36,114 nt of DNA from an uncultured Clostridia bacterium. Lineage in GTDB: Bacteria; Bacillota; Clostridia; Oscillospirales; Ruminococcaceae. The stretch spans positions 1 to 36,114 of the forward strand of contig CANRLY010000002.1 of assembly GCA_947631585.1 (NCBI GenBank), given 5' to 3'. Position numbers and translations under genes: made by a program. The notes under the pieces are model-generated. The model saw only the letters and a list, made by a program, of their open reading frames with translations. It did no database searches and had not been told where the DNA came from. Below are positions 17,701 through 25,745 of this stretch, in pieces. Positions within the stretch are counted from its first letter, which is position 1; every line of letters starts with the position of its first letter.

Positions 17701-18313
17701 CCATGTTATCGCTTCCGGCGAGGACGTAAATATCCTGGTATTCGATACCGAGGTTTACTCCAACACCGGCGGACAGTCCTCCAAGTCCACTCCTACCGGC
17801 GCTATCGCTCAGTTCGCTGCTGCCGGAAAGGAAGTCAAGAAAAAAGACCTTGCCGGTATCGCAATGTCCTACGGCTACGTTTATGTGGCTCACGTTGCAA
17901 TGGGCGCAGACTACAACCAGTGTATCAAGGCTTTCGCTGAGGCAGAAGCTTACAACGGACCTTCACTGATAATCGCTTACGCTCCTTGTATCAACCACGG
18001 TATCAAGGGCGGAATGTCTATCGCTCAGACTGAGGAGAAGAAGGCTGTAGAGGCTGGCTACTGGCACCTGTACAGGTTCAATCCTGAGCTGAAGAAACAG
18101 GGCAAGAATCCTTTCACCCTTGACTCCAAGGCTCCGTCTAAGGACTACAGAGACTTCATCATGGGCGAAGTTCGTTACAACGCTCTGGCAAGACAGAACC
18201 CTGAAAGAGCTGAGAAACTCTTCAGCAGCGCAGTTCAGAACGCTGCCGACAGATACGATTATCTGGTAAGACTTTCCAAGCTCTATGCCCCTGACGACGA
18301 GGATAAGAAATGA
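14732..18313 (+). CDS. nifJ: Pyruvate:ferredoxin (flavodoxin) oxidoreductase
   Basis: 1193 residues, the normal length of the single-chain homodimeric enzyme. It converts pyruvate and CoA to acetyl-CoA and CO2 and passes electrons to ferredoxin, and is central to anaerobic fermentation. AGGAGG (14719-14724) lies seven bases before the ATG. The N-terminal pyrimidine-binding domain carries the family's YPITPSSVMAE motif. Two ferredoxin-type cluster motifs follow: CIQCNFCSYVCP from residue 700 and CTGCGSCVNVCP from 756. CAGCGETPYAK from residue 827 supplies the proximal cluster cysteines. The TPP-binding GGDGWAYDIG lies near 976, and NTGGQSSKSTPTG follows it. Codon use is strongly biased, which suggests high expression and explains long spurious open frames on the opposite strand. 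It is monocistronic, with a terminator at 18345-18377. Confidence 0.98.
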   Translation: MARKMKTMDGNNAAAWASYPFTEVAAIYPITPSSVMAEVTDQWSAKGQTNIFGQPVKVAEMQSEAGASGTVHGSLAAGALTTTYTASQGLLLMIPNMYKIAGELLPCVIHVSARCVASHALNIFGDHSDVYACRQTGFAMLCSSNVQEVMDLGTIAHLSTIKGRVPFLHFFDGFRTSHEIQKIEVWDKDEVASMVDMDAIQQFRDRAINPEHPVLRGTAQNGDIFFQAREACNTYYNNIPGVVEEYMDTVNAKIGTNYKLFNYYGAPDADHVIVAMGSVCDTIEETIDYLNNNEGTKLGLVKVRLYRPFVSEKLNEAIPATCKQISVLDRSKEPGSMGEPLYLDVAATMKKYRPEMVIAHGRYGLGSKDTTPAQIKAVYWNSFFFHMDSFKEEFTIGITDDVTNLSLPTEGKLDSAPAGTTSCKFWGLGADGTVGANKNSIKIIGDHTDMYAQAYFAYDSKKSGGVTVSHLRFGKTPIKSTYLINRADFVACHNESYITKYDMVSDVKPGGTFLLNCQWNDKELDKHLPGQVKRYIAQNGIKFYTINGVKIGKEIGLGNRINTVLQSAFFKLANIIPIEDAVKYMKDAATASYSKKGDAVVKMNHDAIDAGYQQVHEVAIPAAWADAKDTHMGMPKVKCDDKTLEKFVNEIQIPCNAQEGDKLPVSTFVDMPDGTFPQGSAAFEKRGIAVDVPQWNGENCIQCNFCSYVCPHAVIRPAILTEDELKKAPAIAKDKAVACTGMPGYYFVMTMSALDCTGCGSCVNVCPGKKGNKALSMMPLETQLAEQELFNYAVKLPEKKEVLEKFKETTVKGSQFKQPLLEFSGACAGCGETPYAKLVTQLFGDRMYIANATGCSSIWGGSAPSTPYTTNKDGKGPAWANSLFEDNAEYGYGMFLAQNTIRQRTIAKLLELEKTTKSAPVKSAIEKFLSTVNDGKANSPATDELISALKKAKNKAAEEILKDADFLRKKSMWVFGGDGWAYDIGFSGLDHVIASGEDVNILVFDTEVYSNTGGQSSKSTPTGAIAQFAAAGKEVKKKDLAGIAMSYGYVYVAHVAMGADYNQCIKAFAEAEAYNGPSLIIAYAPCINHGIKGGMSIAQTEEKKAVEAGYWHLYRFNPELKKQGKNPFTLDSKAPSKDYRDFIMGEVRYNALARQNPERAEKLFSSAVQNAADRYDYLVRLSKLYAPDDEDKK

Positions 18314-18344
18314 TCTGACATTTCAAATTCAGTCGGATAATATT

Positions 18345-18377
18345 AAGCTCCCTGGTAAAACAGGGAGCTTTTATTTT
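18345..18377 (+). terminator. Intrinsic terminator after nifJ
   Basis: AAGCTCCCTG (18345-18354) pairs with CAGGGAGCTT (18361-18370) across a 6-nt loop and is followed by TTATTTT. The same nine-base arm recurs in the terminator at 21469. Confidence 0.9.
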
Positions 18378-18418
18378 GCTTAAAACAGATAAAACCTGCC
18401 GGAGTTTTAAAATATCTC

Positions 18419-18447
18419 TTTATTTTTCTCACATAATATGGTATACT
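18419..18447 (+). promoter_or_regulatory. Candidate promoter for yfhO
   Basis: TATACT at 18442-18447 with TG at 18439-18440 forms an extended -10. The -35 (TTTATT, 18419-18424) is weak. It lies between the nifJ terminator and the yfhO start. Confidence 0.45.
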
Positions 18448-18486
18448 TGTTTCAGATGTATTTCAAAAGAAAAGGAGAAGAGACCT

Positions 18487-20892
18487 TTGAAAGGCTTTTT
18501 AAAACCATCTGAAAACGGCAGGCTCAAAGAAAAATACCTTTTTGTCTTTCTTGTGTCGTTTGGCGTTATGATGGCGGTGTTCACGCCGCTGTTGATCTAT
18601 AATAAGGGATATTTCTTCTACTACGGCGACTTTAATTCCCAGCAGCTGATGTTTTACGACCACGTCCAGAAAGCCGCCAAAAGCGGAACTCTTAACTGGG
18701 ACTGGGGTACTGACCTTGGCTCAAGCTTTATAGGGGCTTACTCTTTCTACCTGCTGGGAAGCCCGTTTTTCTGGCTCACTACCCTGTTTCCCAAAGGCGC
18801 AGCCCCCTACCTTATCCCCTGGCTGCTGTCACTAAAGACCGCAGTTGCCGCTCTCACCGCTTACGCCTATATCAGACGGTTCGTGCAAAGCCGTGAAGCA
18901 AGCGTTATCGGCGCAATGCTCTACGCTTTCTCCGGCTTCCAGCTTTATAACGTTTTCTTCAACCACTTCCACGACGTCACCGCTTTGTTCCCACTTTTGC
19001 TGCTGGCTTTGGAAATGAACGTCAATGACGGCAGAAAAGGCTTCTTCGCCGTGACCGTCTGCCTGATGGCTGTGGTGAACTACTTCTTCTTCACCGGACA
19101 AGTCACTTTCCTGATAATTTACTTCGTCTGCCGCTGCCTGTCCAAAAACGACTTTAAGATCACATTGAAAAAGTTCGGGCTGCTGGCTCTGGAATCGGTC
19201 GTCGGCGTGATGATGGCTGCTTTCCTGCTGCTTCCGGCAGTGATGGGTATTATCGAAAACCCCAGGGTAGACCGTATGCTCACCGGAATGGATATGGCAG
19301 TCTATGACGACAAATTCCGTATCATCAGGATAATCCAGTCGTTCTTCATGATGCCCGACCCTCCCGCAAGAAGCAACCTGTTCACTTCGGATACGGCAAA
19401 ATGGGCTTCCATCGGCGGATACCTGCCTATGTTCTCAATGGCTGGAGTTATCGCCTTTATGAAAGCAAGAAAAGGTCACTGGGCAAAACGCCTGACCGCA
19501 GCCTGCATAGTGTGCGCCTTCGTGCCGTTTCTGAATACCTCGTTTTATATGTTCAACAGCAGCTACTACGCAAGATGGTACTATATGCCTATCCTGATAA
19601 TGGCGCTGATGACCGCCTGCGTTATAGAACCTCAGCCTGAGACCGGCGACCAGCCTCCTGCCCAGCTGAAAAAAGGCGTTCCTCTGTGCGTGGCGGCAGT
19701 GCTGGTGTTCCTGGCAGTGGGACTTCTCCCCACAGAGGTAAAAGAAAAGTATGTTTTCTTTAAGATAGCAAAATATTACGACCTGTTCTGGATACAAATA
19801 GGCGTGACCGCCGTGCTTACCGGCGTTCTGGTGTGGTTTGCGTATTTCTGCAAAGGCAAAAACCGCACAAAGCTGCTTGTCTGGCTGACGGTGGGAGCTT
19901 GCGTTGTCTGCGCAGCTTCATCGGTGTGGTACGGGGCGTCTCAGGGCATTTATCCGGAAGTCTACACCCGTCAGGCGATAAACGGCAAAGAGCAGGTGCA
20001 GCTTCCGCAAAAAGACGGGGAATTTTACCGCATAGACACCAGCGAGAACATCGACAACTTCTGTATGTTCTGGGGGTACTCCTCCATGAGGGCTTTCCAG
20101 AGTGCGGTCTCCCCCTCCATAATGGAGTTTTATATCGACATGGGGCTTACCCGTGACGTTGCTTCACGAATAGACACCAGGTTCTACCAGCTGAGACCTT
20201 TGCTCTCGGTAAAATATTATGTCAAGCGCAAACCGCTTGAGGACGATTTCCAGCCCATGCCCGGCTTCTCACTGTTTAAGGAAACCAAAGATTTCTGCAT
20301 TTATGAAAACAAGAATTATCTTCCTATGGGACTTGCCTACGACAGCTATATCACCAAGGAAGAATACGATTCCTACTCTACCGGCGGAAAGGCTGCGGCT
20401 CTGCTTGACAGCCTGGTGCTGACAGAGGAGCAGTACGAAAGATACAGCGATATCATCGACAAGCGTGAACAGAGAACAGTCAACAGCATATCCAATTTCA
20501 ACAAGTCTATCGAGGAAAGGCGCAGCAGCTGCTGCTATAGCTTCAAACCCGACACCAACGGCTTCAGCGCAGAGATAAACCTCGATGAGGACAGACTGGT
20601 CATGTTCTCAGTGCCCTACGACAAAGGCTGGAGCGCAGCCGTCAACGGCAAAGAGGTTCGGGTGGAGAAGGTCGCAAGCGGTCTCACCGCCATTAAAGTT
20701 CCGGCTGGTCAGGGAACTAAGATACGCTTTGACTACCATGTGGTCGGTCTGAAAGAGGGCATAATTATAAGCCTTGCAGGAGTCGCAATACTTGCGGTCT
20801 ATCTCATAACCGACAGGTCCATTTCTAAGAAGAAAGCGGCAAAAGCTGCCGAAAATGACAATAAAGGGAGCGAAACAGATGTATCAGAATGA
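18487..20892 (+). CDS. yfhO: YfhO-family membrane protein (GT-C-like glycosyltransferase)
   Basis: 801 residues from the TTG at 18487, chosen because AAGGAG (18472-18477) precedes it and the first membrane helix follows directly; an in-frame ATG at 18376 sits inside the nifJ terminator. The protein has many membrane helices and a large C-terminal extracellular part. Family marks are YYGDFNSQQLMFYDH after the first helix, WDWGTDLGSSF, and a C-terminal beta-domain with FSVPYDKGWSAAVNGK before the last helix. YfhO relatives in Bacillus and Listeria transfer sugars from undecaprenyl phosphate to cell-envelope polymers such as lipoteichoic acid. The acceptor here is not shown by the sequence. The last 14 bases overlap the Nudix gene, suggesting coupled translation. 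Confidence 0.85.
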   Translation: MKGFLKPSENGRLKEKYLFVFLVSFGVMMAVFTPLLIYNKGYFFYYGDFNSQQLMFYDHVQKAAKSGTLNWDWGTDLGSSFIGAYSFYLLGSPFFWLTTLFPKGAAPYLIPWLLSLKTAVAALTAYAYIRRFVQSREASVIGAMLYAFSGFQLYNVFFNHFHDVTALFPLLLLALEMNVNDGRKGFFAVTVCLMAVVNYFFFTGQVTFLIIYFVCRCLSKNDFKITLKKFGLLALESVVGVMMAAFLLLPAVMGIIENPRVDRMLTGMDMAVYDDKFRIIRIIQSFFMMPDPPARSNLFTSDTAKWASIGGYLPMFSMAGVIAFMKARKGHWAKRLTAACIVCAFVPFLNTSFYMFNSSYYARWYYMPILIMALMTACVIEPQPETGDQPPAQLKKGVPLCVAAVLVFLAVGLLPTEVKEKYVFFKIAKYYDLFWIQIGVTAVLTGVLVWFAYFCKGKNRTKLLVWLTVGACVVCAASSVWYGASQGIYPEVYTRQAINGKEQVQLPQKDGEFYRIDTSENIDNFCMFWGYSSMRAFQSAVSPSIMEFYIDMGLTRDVASRIDTRFYQLRPLLSVKYYVKRKPLEDDFQPMPGFSLFKETKDFCIYENKNYLPMGLAYDSYITKEEYDSYSTGGKAAALLDSLVLTEEQYERYSDIIDKREQRTVNSISNFNKSIEERRSSCCYSFKPDTNGFSAEINLDEDRLVMFSVPYDKGWSAAVNGKEVRVEKVASGLTAIKVPAGQGTKIRFDYHVVGLKEGIIISLAGVAILAVYLITDRSISKKKAAKAAENDNKGSETDVSE

Positions 20893-21451
20893 AAAGCAGA
20901 TAAGTTCGGAAAAGATATTTGACGGCGTGGTGGTAAAACTCAGCAGAGACCAAGTCCAGCTTGATGACGGCAGCCGGTCGGTAAGGGAGGTCATTACCCA
21001 CCCCGGCGGAGTGTGCATAGTGCCTGTTACCGAAAACGGAGAAGTTATATTCGTCCAGCAGTTCAGGTATCCGTTCAGAAGCGTTCTGACGGAAGTCCCT
21101 GCCGGAAAGCTGGAGTTCGGAGAGGACCCCCGTACCTGCGGTATCAGGGAGCTGAAAGAGGAGGTCGGCGCAGAAGCCGAACAGTTCACTTACCTGGGCT
21201 GCCTTTACCCCACGGTCGCATATGATACGGAAGTTATCTATATGTTTATGGCAAAGGGTCTGACTTTCGGCGAACAGCATCTGGACGAGGGTGAGTTTAT
21301 CGGTCTGAAAAAGATACCCCTTGACAAGGCTTATCAGCTTGCAATGGAAAACAAGCTCCCCGACGCCAAAACTCAGCTTGCCATAATCAAGACCTATGCG
21401 CTGGAAAAGGGTCTGTTCACCGAAAAAGACCTGCCCGAATACACTTTCTGA
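20879..21451 (+). CDS. Nudix hydrolase, ADP-ribose/ADP-sugar pyrophosphatase type
   Basis: 190 residues from the ATG at 20879, which has GGGAG eight bases upstream. An in-frame ATG at 20855 lacks a site and would overlap yfhO further. The Nudix box matches the consensus GX5EX7REUXEEXGU exactly: G76 to A98, with REL at 90-92, EE at 94-95 and G97. The overall pattern (QFRYPFRSVLTEVPAGKLE, then YPTVAYDTEVIYMF) is that of ADP-ribose pyrophosphatases, which split ADP-ribose or related sugars to AMP and a sugar phosphate using Mg2+. It overlaps yfhO by 14 bp and ends before a bidirectional terminator. The exact substrate cannot be fixed from sequence. Confidence 0.92.
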   Translation: MYQNEKQISSEKIFDGVVVKLSRDQVQLDDGSRSVREVITHPGGVCIVPVTENGEVIFVQQFRYPFRSVLTEVPAGKLEFGEDPRTCGIRELKEEVGAEAEQFTYLGCLYPTVAYDTEVIYMFMAKGLTFGEQHLDEGEFIGLKKIPLDKAYQLAMENKLPDAKTQLAIIKTYALEKGLFTEKDLPEYTF

Positions 21452-21468
21452 ATACTCATTACAGCAAA

Positions 21469-21505
21469 AAGCTCCCTCGTCTTAATGACTAGGGAGCTTA
21501 TCTTT
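21469..21505. terminator. Bidirectional terminator between Nudix and aminotransferase genes
   Basis: AAGCTCCCT (21469-21477) pairs with AGGGAGCTT (21491-21499), with an inner GTC/GAC pairing. A T-rich run follows on the plus strand, and AAAAA precedes it, giving a U-run on the minus strand. It serves both convergent genes. Confidence 0.85.
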
Positions 21506-21511
21506 TTGTTT

Positions 21512-22789
21512 TTATTTTCTCAGAACTTCTGCCGCCGCAAGCTTTGCAGAAATAGCAAACAGCTTTGCCGCTTCCTCCAGCTCTGAAACCGGCGGATATG
21601 TCGGTGCGATACGCAGATTCGAGTCCTTGGGGTCTTTTCCGTAAGGGAAAGTCGCTCCTGCTCCTGTCAGGGTAACTCCGGCTTCCCTGCAAAGCTGAGC
21701 TATCCGCTTTGCGCAGCCCTCCGGCGCATCAAAGCTTATAAAGTACCCTCCGGCTGGTCTGTGCCATTCGCCTATCCCAAGAGGTGTGAGCTGCTCGTCC
21801 AGTATCCTCAGCACCGTATCGAATTTCGGTCTTATCAGATCGGCAAGCTTTTTCATGTGCGCTTTCAGACCCTCTTCGTCTTTTAAGAACCTGACGTGCC
21901 TGAGCATATTTATCTTGTCGTAACCTATGGTCTGTATGCCCAGCAGTCCCTTGTAGTAACTGATGTTCTTCTCAGACGCCCCCATGAACGCCAGCCCTGC
22001 TCCGGCAAAAGTCACCTTTGAGGTAGAACCGAATATGTAGACCATATCTTCGCTGCCGACTTTCTCACATTCTTCCATAATGTTCAGCAGGCTGTCCGGC
22101 TGGTCGGTCAGGTGGTGTATGCAGTAGGCGTTGTCCCAGAATATCCTGAAGTCCGCCGCCTTTGGTTTAAGCGAAGCAAACCTCCTTACCGTTTCGTCAG
22201 AATATGTTATCCCGGTAGGATTTGAATACATTGGCACGCACCAAATGCCTTTTATGCTTTCGTCCTCGCTGACCAGCTTTTCTACCATGTCCATGTCAGG
22301 ACCTGTTTTTCCCATGGGAACATTTATCATCTCTATCCCGAAGGCTTCGCAGATGGCAAAATGCCTGTCGTACCCGGGACAGGGACAAAGCCACTTTACT
22401 TTCTCCAGTTTTCCCCAGGGCTTTGCGCCGTCGCCCGTCCCGAAGATATAATTCTTTGCGATCATGTCGTACATCATGTTCAGGCTGGAATTGCCTGCAA
22501 CTATCACCTGAGATAGCTTTACTCCCAGCATGACAGAAAAAAGCCTCTTTGCCTCAGGTATGCCGTCAAGTCCGCCGTAATTGCGGCAGTCAGCGCCGCT
22601 TTCATCGGACAGATCGTCTCCGCTTTTCACAGCGTCCAGTATACCCATTGCAATATCCAACTGCTCGGCGGCAGGCTTTCCTCTGGACATATCCAGCTTC
22701 AGCCCCTCAGCCTTGAACTTTTCGTATTCCTTTCTGGTCTCCTTTTCAAATTCCGCCAGCTGTTCCTGTGACATTTCATCAAGACGCAT
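21512..22789 (-). CDS. PLP-dependent aminotransferase, class I fold (aspartate aminotransferase type Ic-like)
   Basis: 425 residues from the ATG at 22789, with GGGAGGAAC just upstream. The frame can be read back to 22903, but that extension has no site and an atypical cysteine-rich sequence. It shows fold-type I marks: NSSLNMMYD for the cofactor phosphate pocket, YSNPTG (substrate/PLP asparagine), FWDNAY (the aspartate that pairs with the PLP nitrogen), and the Schiff-base lysine K258 in STSKVTFAGAG. The N-terminal MSRGKPAAEQLD resembles the subgroup sometimes annotated as MocR-like or alanine/aspartate aminotransferase without the DNA-binding domain. It probably exchanges amino groups between aspartate or alanine and 2-oxoglutarate in the cytosol; the donor is uncertain. 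Confidence 0.9.
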   Translation of the reverse strand: MRLDEMSQEQLAEFEKETRKEYEKFKAEGLKLDMSRGKPAAEQLDIAMGILDAVKSGDDLSDESGADCRNYGGLDGIPEAKRLFSVMLGVKLSQVIVAGNSSLNMMYDMIAKNYIFGTGDGAKPWGKLEKVKWLCPCPGYDRHFAICEAFGIEMINVPMGKTGPDMDMVEKLVSEDESIKGIWCVPMYSNPTGITYSDETVRRFASLKPKAADFRIFWDNAYCIHHLTDQPDSLLNIMEECEKVGSEDMVYIFGSTSKVTFAGAGLAFMGASEKNISYYKGLLGIQTIGYDKINMLRHVRFLKDEEGLKAHMKKLADLIRPKFDTVLRILDEQLTPLGIGEWHRPAGGYFISFDAPEGCAKRIAQLCREAGVTLTGAGATFPYGKDPKDSNLRIAPTYPPVSELEEAAKLFAISAKLAAAEVLRK

Positions 22790-22911
22790 AACAGTTCCTC
22801 CCGAACAATATAACTTCTGTATTCTGCCTGTCTTGCAGCAGCAGGACGACCCCTTTGCCGCAAGACCTGCCCTCCCACATAAAAAGAGAGACGGCGTCAG
22901 CACCTGTTAAT

Positions 22912-22940
22912 ATTGTATACCTTGCAGGCGGTTTTTGCAA
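22912..22940 (-). promoter_or_regulatory. Promoter of the aminotransferase gene
   Basis: On the minus strand TTGCAA (22935-22940) and TACAAT (22912-22917) are 17 bp apart. The leader is about 115 nt and has a short GTCTTGC/GCAAGAC pairing. I see no T-box or known riboswitch. Confidence 0.55.
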
Positions 22941-23053
22941 GAGGTTTTAATAATTCTTGCAAAAATTTTAAGTTTTGCACCAAAATACCCCTGAAAACTG
23001 CCGGCAAATTGGCGGAAATATGCAACCGAAAACCGCTTTTCCATTCAAGGGGG

Positions 23054-23416
23054 TCACAATACGGAGTGAAGATCGGGAAATTCGTTTTTGTAGATAAGCT
23101 CCGTTCCGTACTTTATCAGTCGGCACTCTGAATAAAATTCTTCGCTGCCCGTCTCCAGCAGAGGGTCCAGCTTTGCCACCGAATAGGAGATATCCTCCAG
23201 CTTTGAAGTCTGCACCAGATATGAAACCGTCACATAGTATTCCTCCCAGTAGTCCTGAAGCTCCTTGGTGCTTTCTGCCGCCAGCTCCTGCTGACCGGCA
23301 CGGGCGTAACTCACCGCCTTGTCAATAAGCTCCGCCAGGCGGCGGTTCCTGCCTTTTAGTATCATCAGGGAAAACACCCCCTGTGCTATTATCAGCGCAA
23401 GTATCACTGCGCACAC
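23054..23416 (-). CDS. DUF4363 family protein
   Basis: 120 residues. The GTG start at 23416 lies two bases after the stop of the DUF421 gene, with AAAGGG upstream, so the two genes form an operon. One N-terminal membrane helix (residues 1-18, AVILALIIAQGVFSLMIL) is followed by a soluble helical domain with ELQDYWEEYYVTVSYLVQ, which matches the pattern of small DUF4363 proteins. In Clostridia these commonly follow DUF421 genes. No enzymatic residues are evident. The function is unknown, and a spore-envelope role is inferred only from the neighbours. Confidence 0.75.
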   Translation of the reverse strand: MCAVILALIIAQGVFSLMILKGRNRRLAELIDKAVSYARAGQQELAAESTKELQDYWEEYYVTVSYLVQTSKLEDISYSVAKLDPLLETGSEEFYSECRLIKYGTELIYKNEFPDLHSVL

Positions 23417-23418
23417 TG

Positions 23419-24099
23419 CTACCCTTTTGATGGCTTCTGCGCCTCCTTCTTTACAATAGTTACATTTCCCGAATCATCGCAGGTCATGAGGAACACCTCC
23501 TGCGGCGAAAGCTCCTTTCCACGGAGTATCGCCTCCGCCTTGCTCACAACGCTCCCGTCCTTTCCGGAAATAATGTCGCCGTCGTCGATCACCACTCTTG
23601 GGGGGTCCTGGGGTTTGTTGTGAAGTTTCAGATCTTTCTGGGTGGCAGGACGGCTGTCAGGCTTCTGATAAACGCTTATCTTGCCGGTGGTCTCAACCAC
23701 CGCAAACTGCACCTCTGAGATGTCAAACACCCCCTGAGACCTCAGGGACTCCATCAGGTCGTCCACCGTGTACCGCAGCTTTTTCAGCTGAAACTGGTCT
23801 ATTTCGCCGTTGGAAATTATTATCTTCGGGCTGCCGGAGATAAGCCGCCTGAGCTTTCTTGACCTGAGCGCCATAGCAGACACCAGCACGTCCAGACACA
23901 CCAGCGTAAGTATTGGTATCACTCCGGTGGTCATGGGAATGTTTATATCCTCTATGGGCAAAGTTGCAATGTTTGAGATAAGTATAGTTATCACCAGCTC
24001 CGACGGCTGAAGCTCTCCCAGCTGACGTTTTCCCATCAGCCTTATGGAAAATATCACCAGCACATAAAGGATAACTCCCCTGAGAAACACGATGAGCAT
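23419..24099 (-). CDS. DUF421 / YetF-family membrane protein
   Basis: 226 residues. The ATG at 24099 has GGAGGG about eight bases upstream. Three N-terminal membrane helices with FSIRLMGKRQLGELQPSELV and ISNIATLPIEDINIP are the hallmark of the YetF family. A soluble alpha/beta part follows (LISGSPKIIISNGEID, then LRYTVDDLMESLRSQGV). The soluble C-terminus is the usual two-repeat YetF domain. Relatives occur in spore membranes, and some affect spore heat resistance when carried on spoVA-type operons. It is paired with the DUF4363 gene and is divergent from the gerA operon across about 145 bp, consistent with a sporulation-linked locus. Confidence 0.88.
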   Translation of the reverse strand: MLIVFLRGVILYVLVIFSIRLMGKRQLGELQPSELVITILISNIATLPIEDINIPMTTGVIPILTLVCLDVLVSAMALRSRKLRRLISGSPKIIISNGEIDQFQLKKLRYTVDDLMESLRSQGVFDISEVQFAVVETTGKISVYQKPDSRPATQKDLKLHNKPQDPPRVVIDDGDIISGKDGSVVSKAEAILRGKELSPQEVFLMTCDDSGNVTIVKKEAQKPSKG

Positions 24100-24176
24100 T
24101 GATGCGCCCTCCTTTTATGAAATGACCGTTTTTTCCTTATAACTTATTTTCTCCGCCCCTTTGAAAATAATACGGC

Positions 24177-24206
24177 GAATAAAACAGCAGTTTTTTTCAA
24201 ATACTT
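24177..24206 (+). promoter_or_regulatory. Possible sigma-G-type promoter of the gerA operon
   Basis: GAATA (24177-24181) and AATACTT (24200-24206) are 18 bp apart, resembling forespore sigma-G boxes (-35 GNATR, -10 CATNNTA). gerA operons are known to be read by sigma-G. The match is partial and no good sigma-A promoter was seen. Confidence 0.3.
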
Positions 24207-24244
24207 TTCATTAAGGACTTTTTGTAAAAAAGGAGGAACAGCTT

Positions 24245-25723
24245 TTGGAAAACCGACCCGGACCATTCGATTATCAGGACGCCCCCATAAACAGCAGCCT
24301 TTCTCAGGCTCTTGAGGATATCCGTACTATAATGGGCAACACCATGGACCTGAACATAATGGAAGTTATCATCTCCGGCAACAGCTGTGCAGTCATAAAC
24401 ATCGAGGGCATGATGGGTACTGTCGCCACGTCTCAGGTCATTTACAAATACCTGATGGGCTTTGAAAAGCAAAACTGCCAGCCGGCTGATATATTTGACT
24501 ATGTGACCACCCAAAGCCTGCTCACAAACGACAGAAAAACCATCTTCACCTATGGAGATCTGGTAAGGTTCGCATTTTCCGGCTTCGGGATAGTCCTGAT
24601 AGACGGCGTCCCAAAAGCCGTTGCGCTGGGCATACAAGGGTACGATAAGCGTTCTATCAGCGAACCCTCCACCGAGATAAATGTAAAAGGTTCTCACGAG
24701 GGATTTATAGAGGTCGTCAGAAGCAACATTTCTCTGGTAAGAAGGCGGCTTAAAACTCCCCTGCTGCGCTTTGAGATGATGCAGATAGGCAGCGTTTCCG
24801 GCACAGACGTGTGCATTGCCTACATGGAGGGCAGAGCAAGAAAAAAGTATGTTGACGAGATACGCCGCAAGCTCTCCTCCATAAAGCTTGATACCGTTCT
24901 CACCAGCGGCTACCTTTCCGCTTTTCTCGGAGCGGAGGGCAAGAACATTTTCTCAGGCGTTTTTACCACCGAACGCCCGGACGTTTTCTGCGCCAAGCTC
25001 AACGAGGGACGAGTGGGCATACTCATTGACGGCACTCCCTTTGCGCTGGTCTGCCCGTCGGTGTTCATTGAAAATTTTTTCACCATGGACGACTACGTTT
25101 CAAAGCCGTTTTACTCCACCTATATCCGCTGGATAAGATATATCTGCTTTTTCCTGACAATTGCAATGCCCGGACTGTACGTCGCCCTTGCCACCTACCA
25201 CCCGGAGACGTTCAGCCACAAGCTGCTGCTTAACCTTGCCGCTTCCGAAGAGGGGACTCCCTTTCCGCTGTATGTGGAGATATTCATACTTATGATCTTC
25301 TACGAGATCATGCGTGAAGCCGGCATACGCCTTCCCAGGGCTGTGGGCGGAGCGGTCTCCATAGTCGGCGGACTTATCATCGGCGACGCAGCGGTAAAAA
25401 GCGGTCTCGTCTCAGGACCTATCCTTATCATCATCGGCATAACCGCCACTGCCTCCTTTGTCATACCCTCCCTGAATGAGCAGACTTCCGTGCTGCGGCT
25501 GGTCTATATCGCCGCCGGAGGACTGGCAGGCATTTTCGGGATAGGACTTGCCACCGCCGCCCTGACAGTCAGCATCTGCTCTATGGACGATTACGGCGTT
25601 CCCTACGCTGCGCCGTTTTCGCCGTTCACGCTGAAAAGCTTCCTGAAGTCCCTTGGCAGAACGGGATTCAGGCGGCTTGCCAAAGAAAAGAACGTCATCA
25701 GCGACCTGAACGGCACAGACTGA
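24245..25723 (+). CDS. gerAA: Spore germinant receptor subunit A (GerAA family)
   Basis: 492 residues from a TTG start with AGGAGG eight bases upstream. GerA-family proteins form the inner-membrane germinant receptor with B and C subunits. The N-terminal half is soluble, with SLSQALEDIRTIMGN, then RGNSCAVINIEG-like and GRVGILIDGTPFALVCPSVF blocks typical of the family. From about residue 290 it is membrane-embedded, starting RWIRYICFFLTIAMPGLYVA and including EIMREAGIRLPRAVGGAVS, the most conserved GerA segment. It is the first gene of a complete A-B-C operon, 22 bp before gerAB. The germinant cannot be predicted from sequence. Confidence 0.95.
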   Translation: MENRPGPFDYQDAPINSSLSQALEDIRTIMGNTMDLNIMEVIISGNSCAVINIEGMMGTVATSQVIYKYLMGFEKQNCQPADIFDYVTTQSLLTNDRKTIFTYGDLVRFAFSGFGIVLIDGVPKAVALGIQGYDKRSISEPSTEINVKGSHEGFIEVVRSNISLVRRRLKTPLLRFEMMQIGSVSGTDVCIAYMEGRARKKYVDEIRRKLSSIKLDTVLTSGYLSAFLGAEGKNIFSGVFTTERPDVFCAKLNEGRVGILIDGTPFALVCPSVFIENFFTMDDYVSKPFYSTYIRWIRYICFFLTIAMPGLYVALATYHPETFSHKLLLNLAASEEGTPFPLYVEIFILMIFYEIMREAGIRLPRAVGGAVSIVGGLIIGDAAVKSGLVSGPILIIIGITATASFVIPSLNEQTSVLRLVYIAAGGLAGIFGIGLATAALTVSICSMDDYGVPYAAPFSPFTLKSFLKSLGRTGFRRLAKEKNVISDLNGTD

Positions 25724-25745
25724 ACTGCAAAAAGAGGAACGAAAC

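Noticed and set aside
15830..17893. 687-codon open frame on the minus strand inside nifJ
   Set aside because: It is a by-product of the strong codon bias of nifJ. It has no ribosome binding site or recognisable domain, and nifJ is certain on the other strand.
22790..22903. N-terminal extension of the aminotransferase to 22903
   Set aside because: It has no ribosome binding site and a cysteine-rich atypical sequence. The ATG at 22789 has GGAGG and gives the family's normal start; the promoter at 22912 would leave no leader for the longer form.
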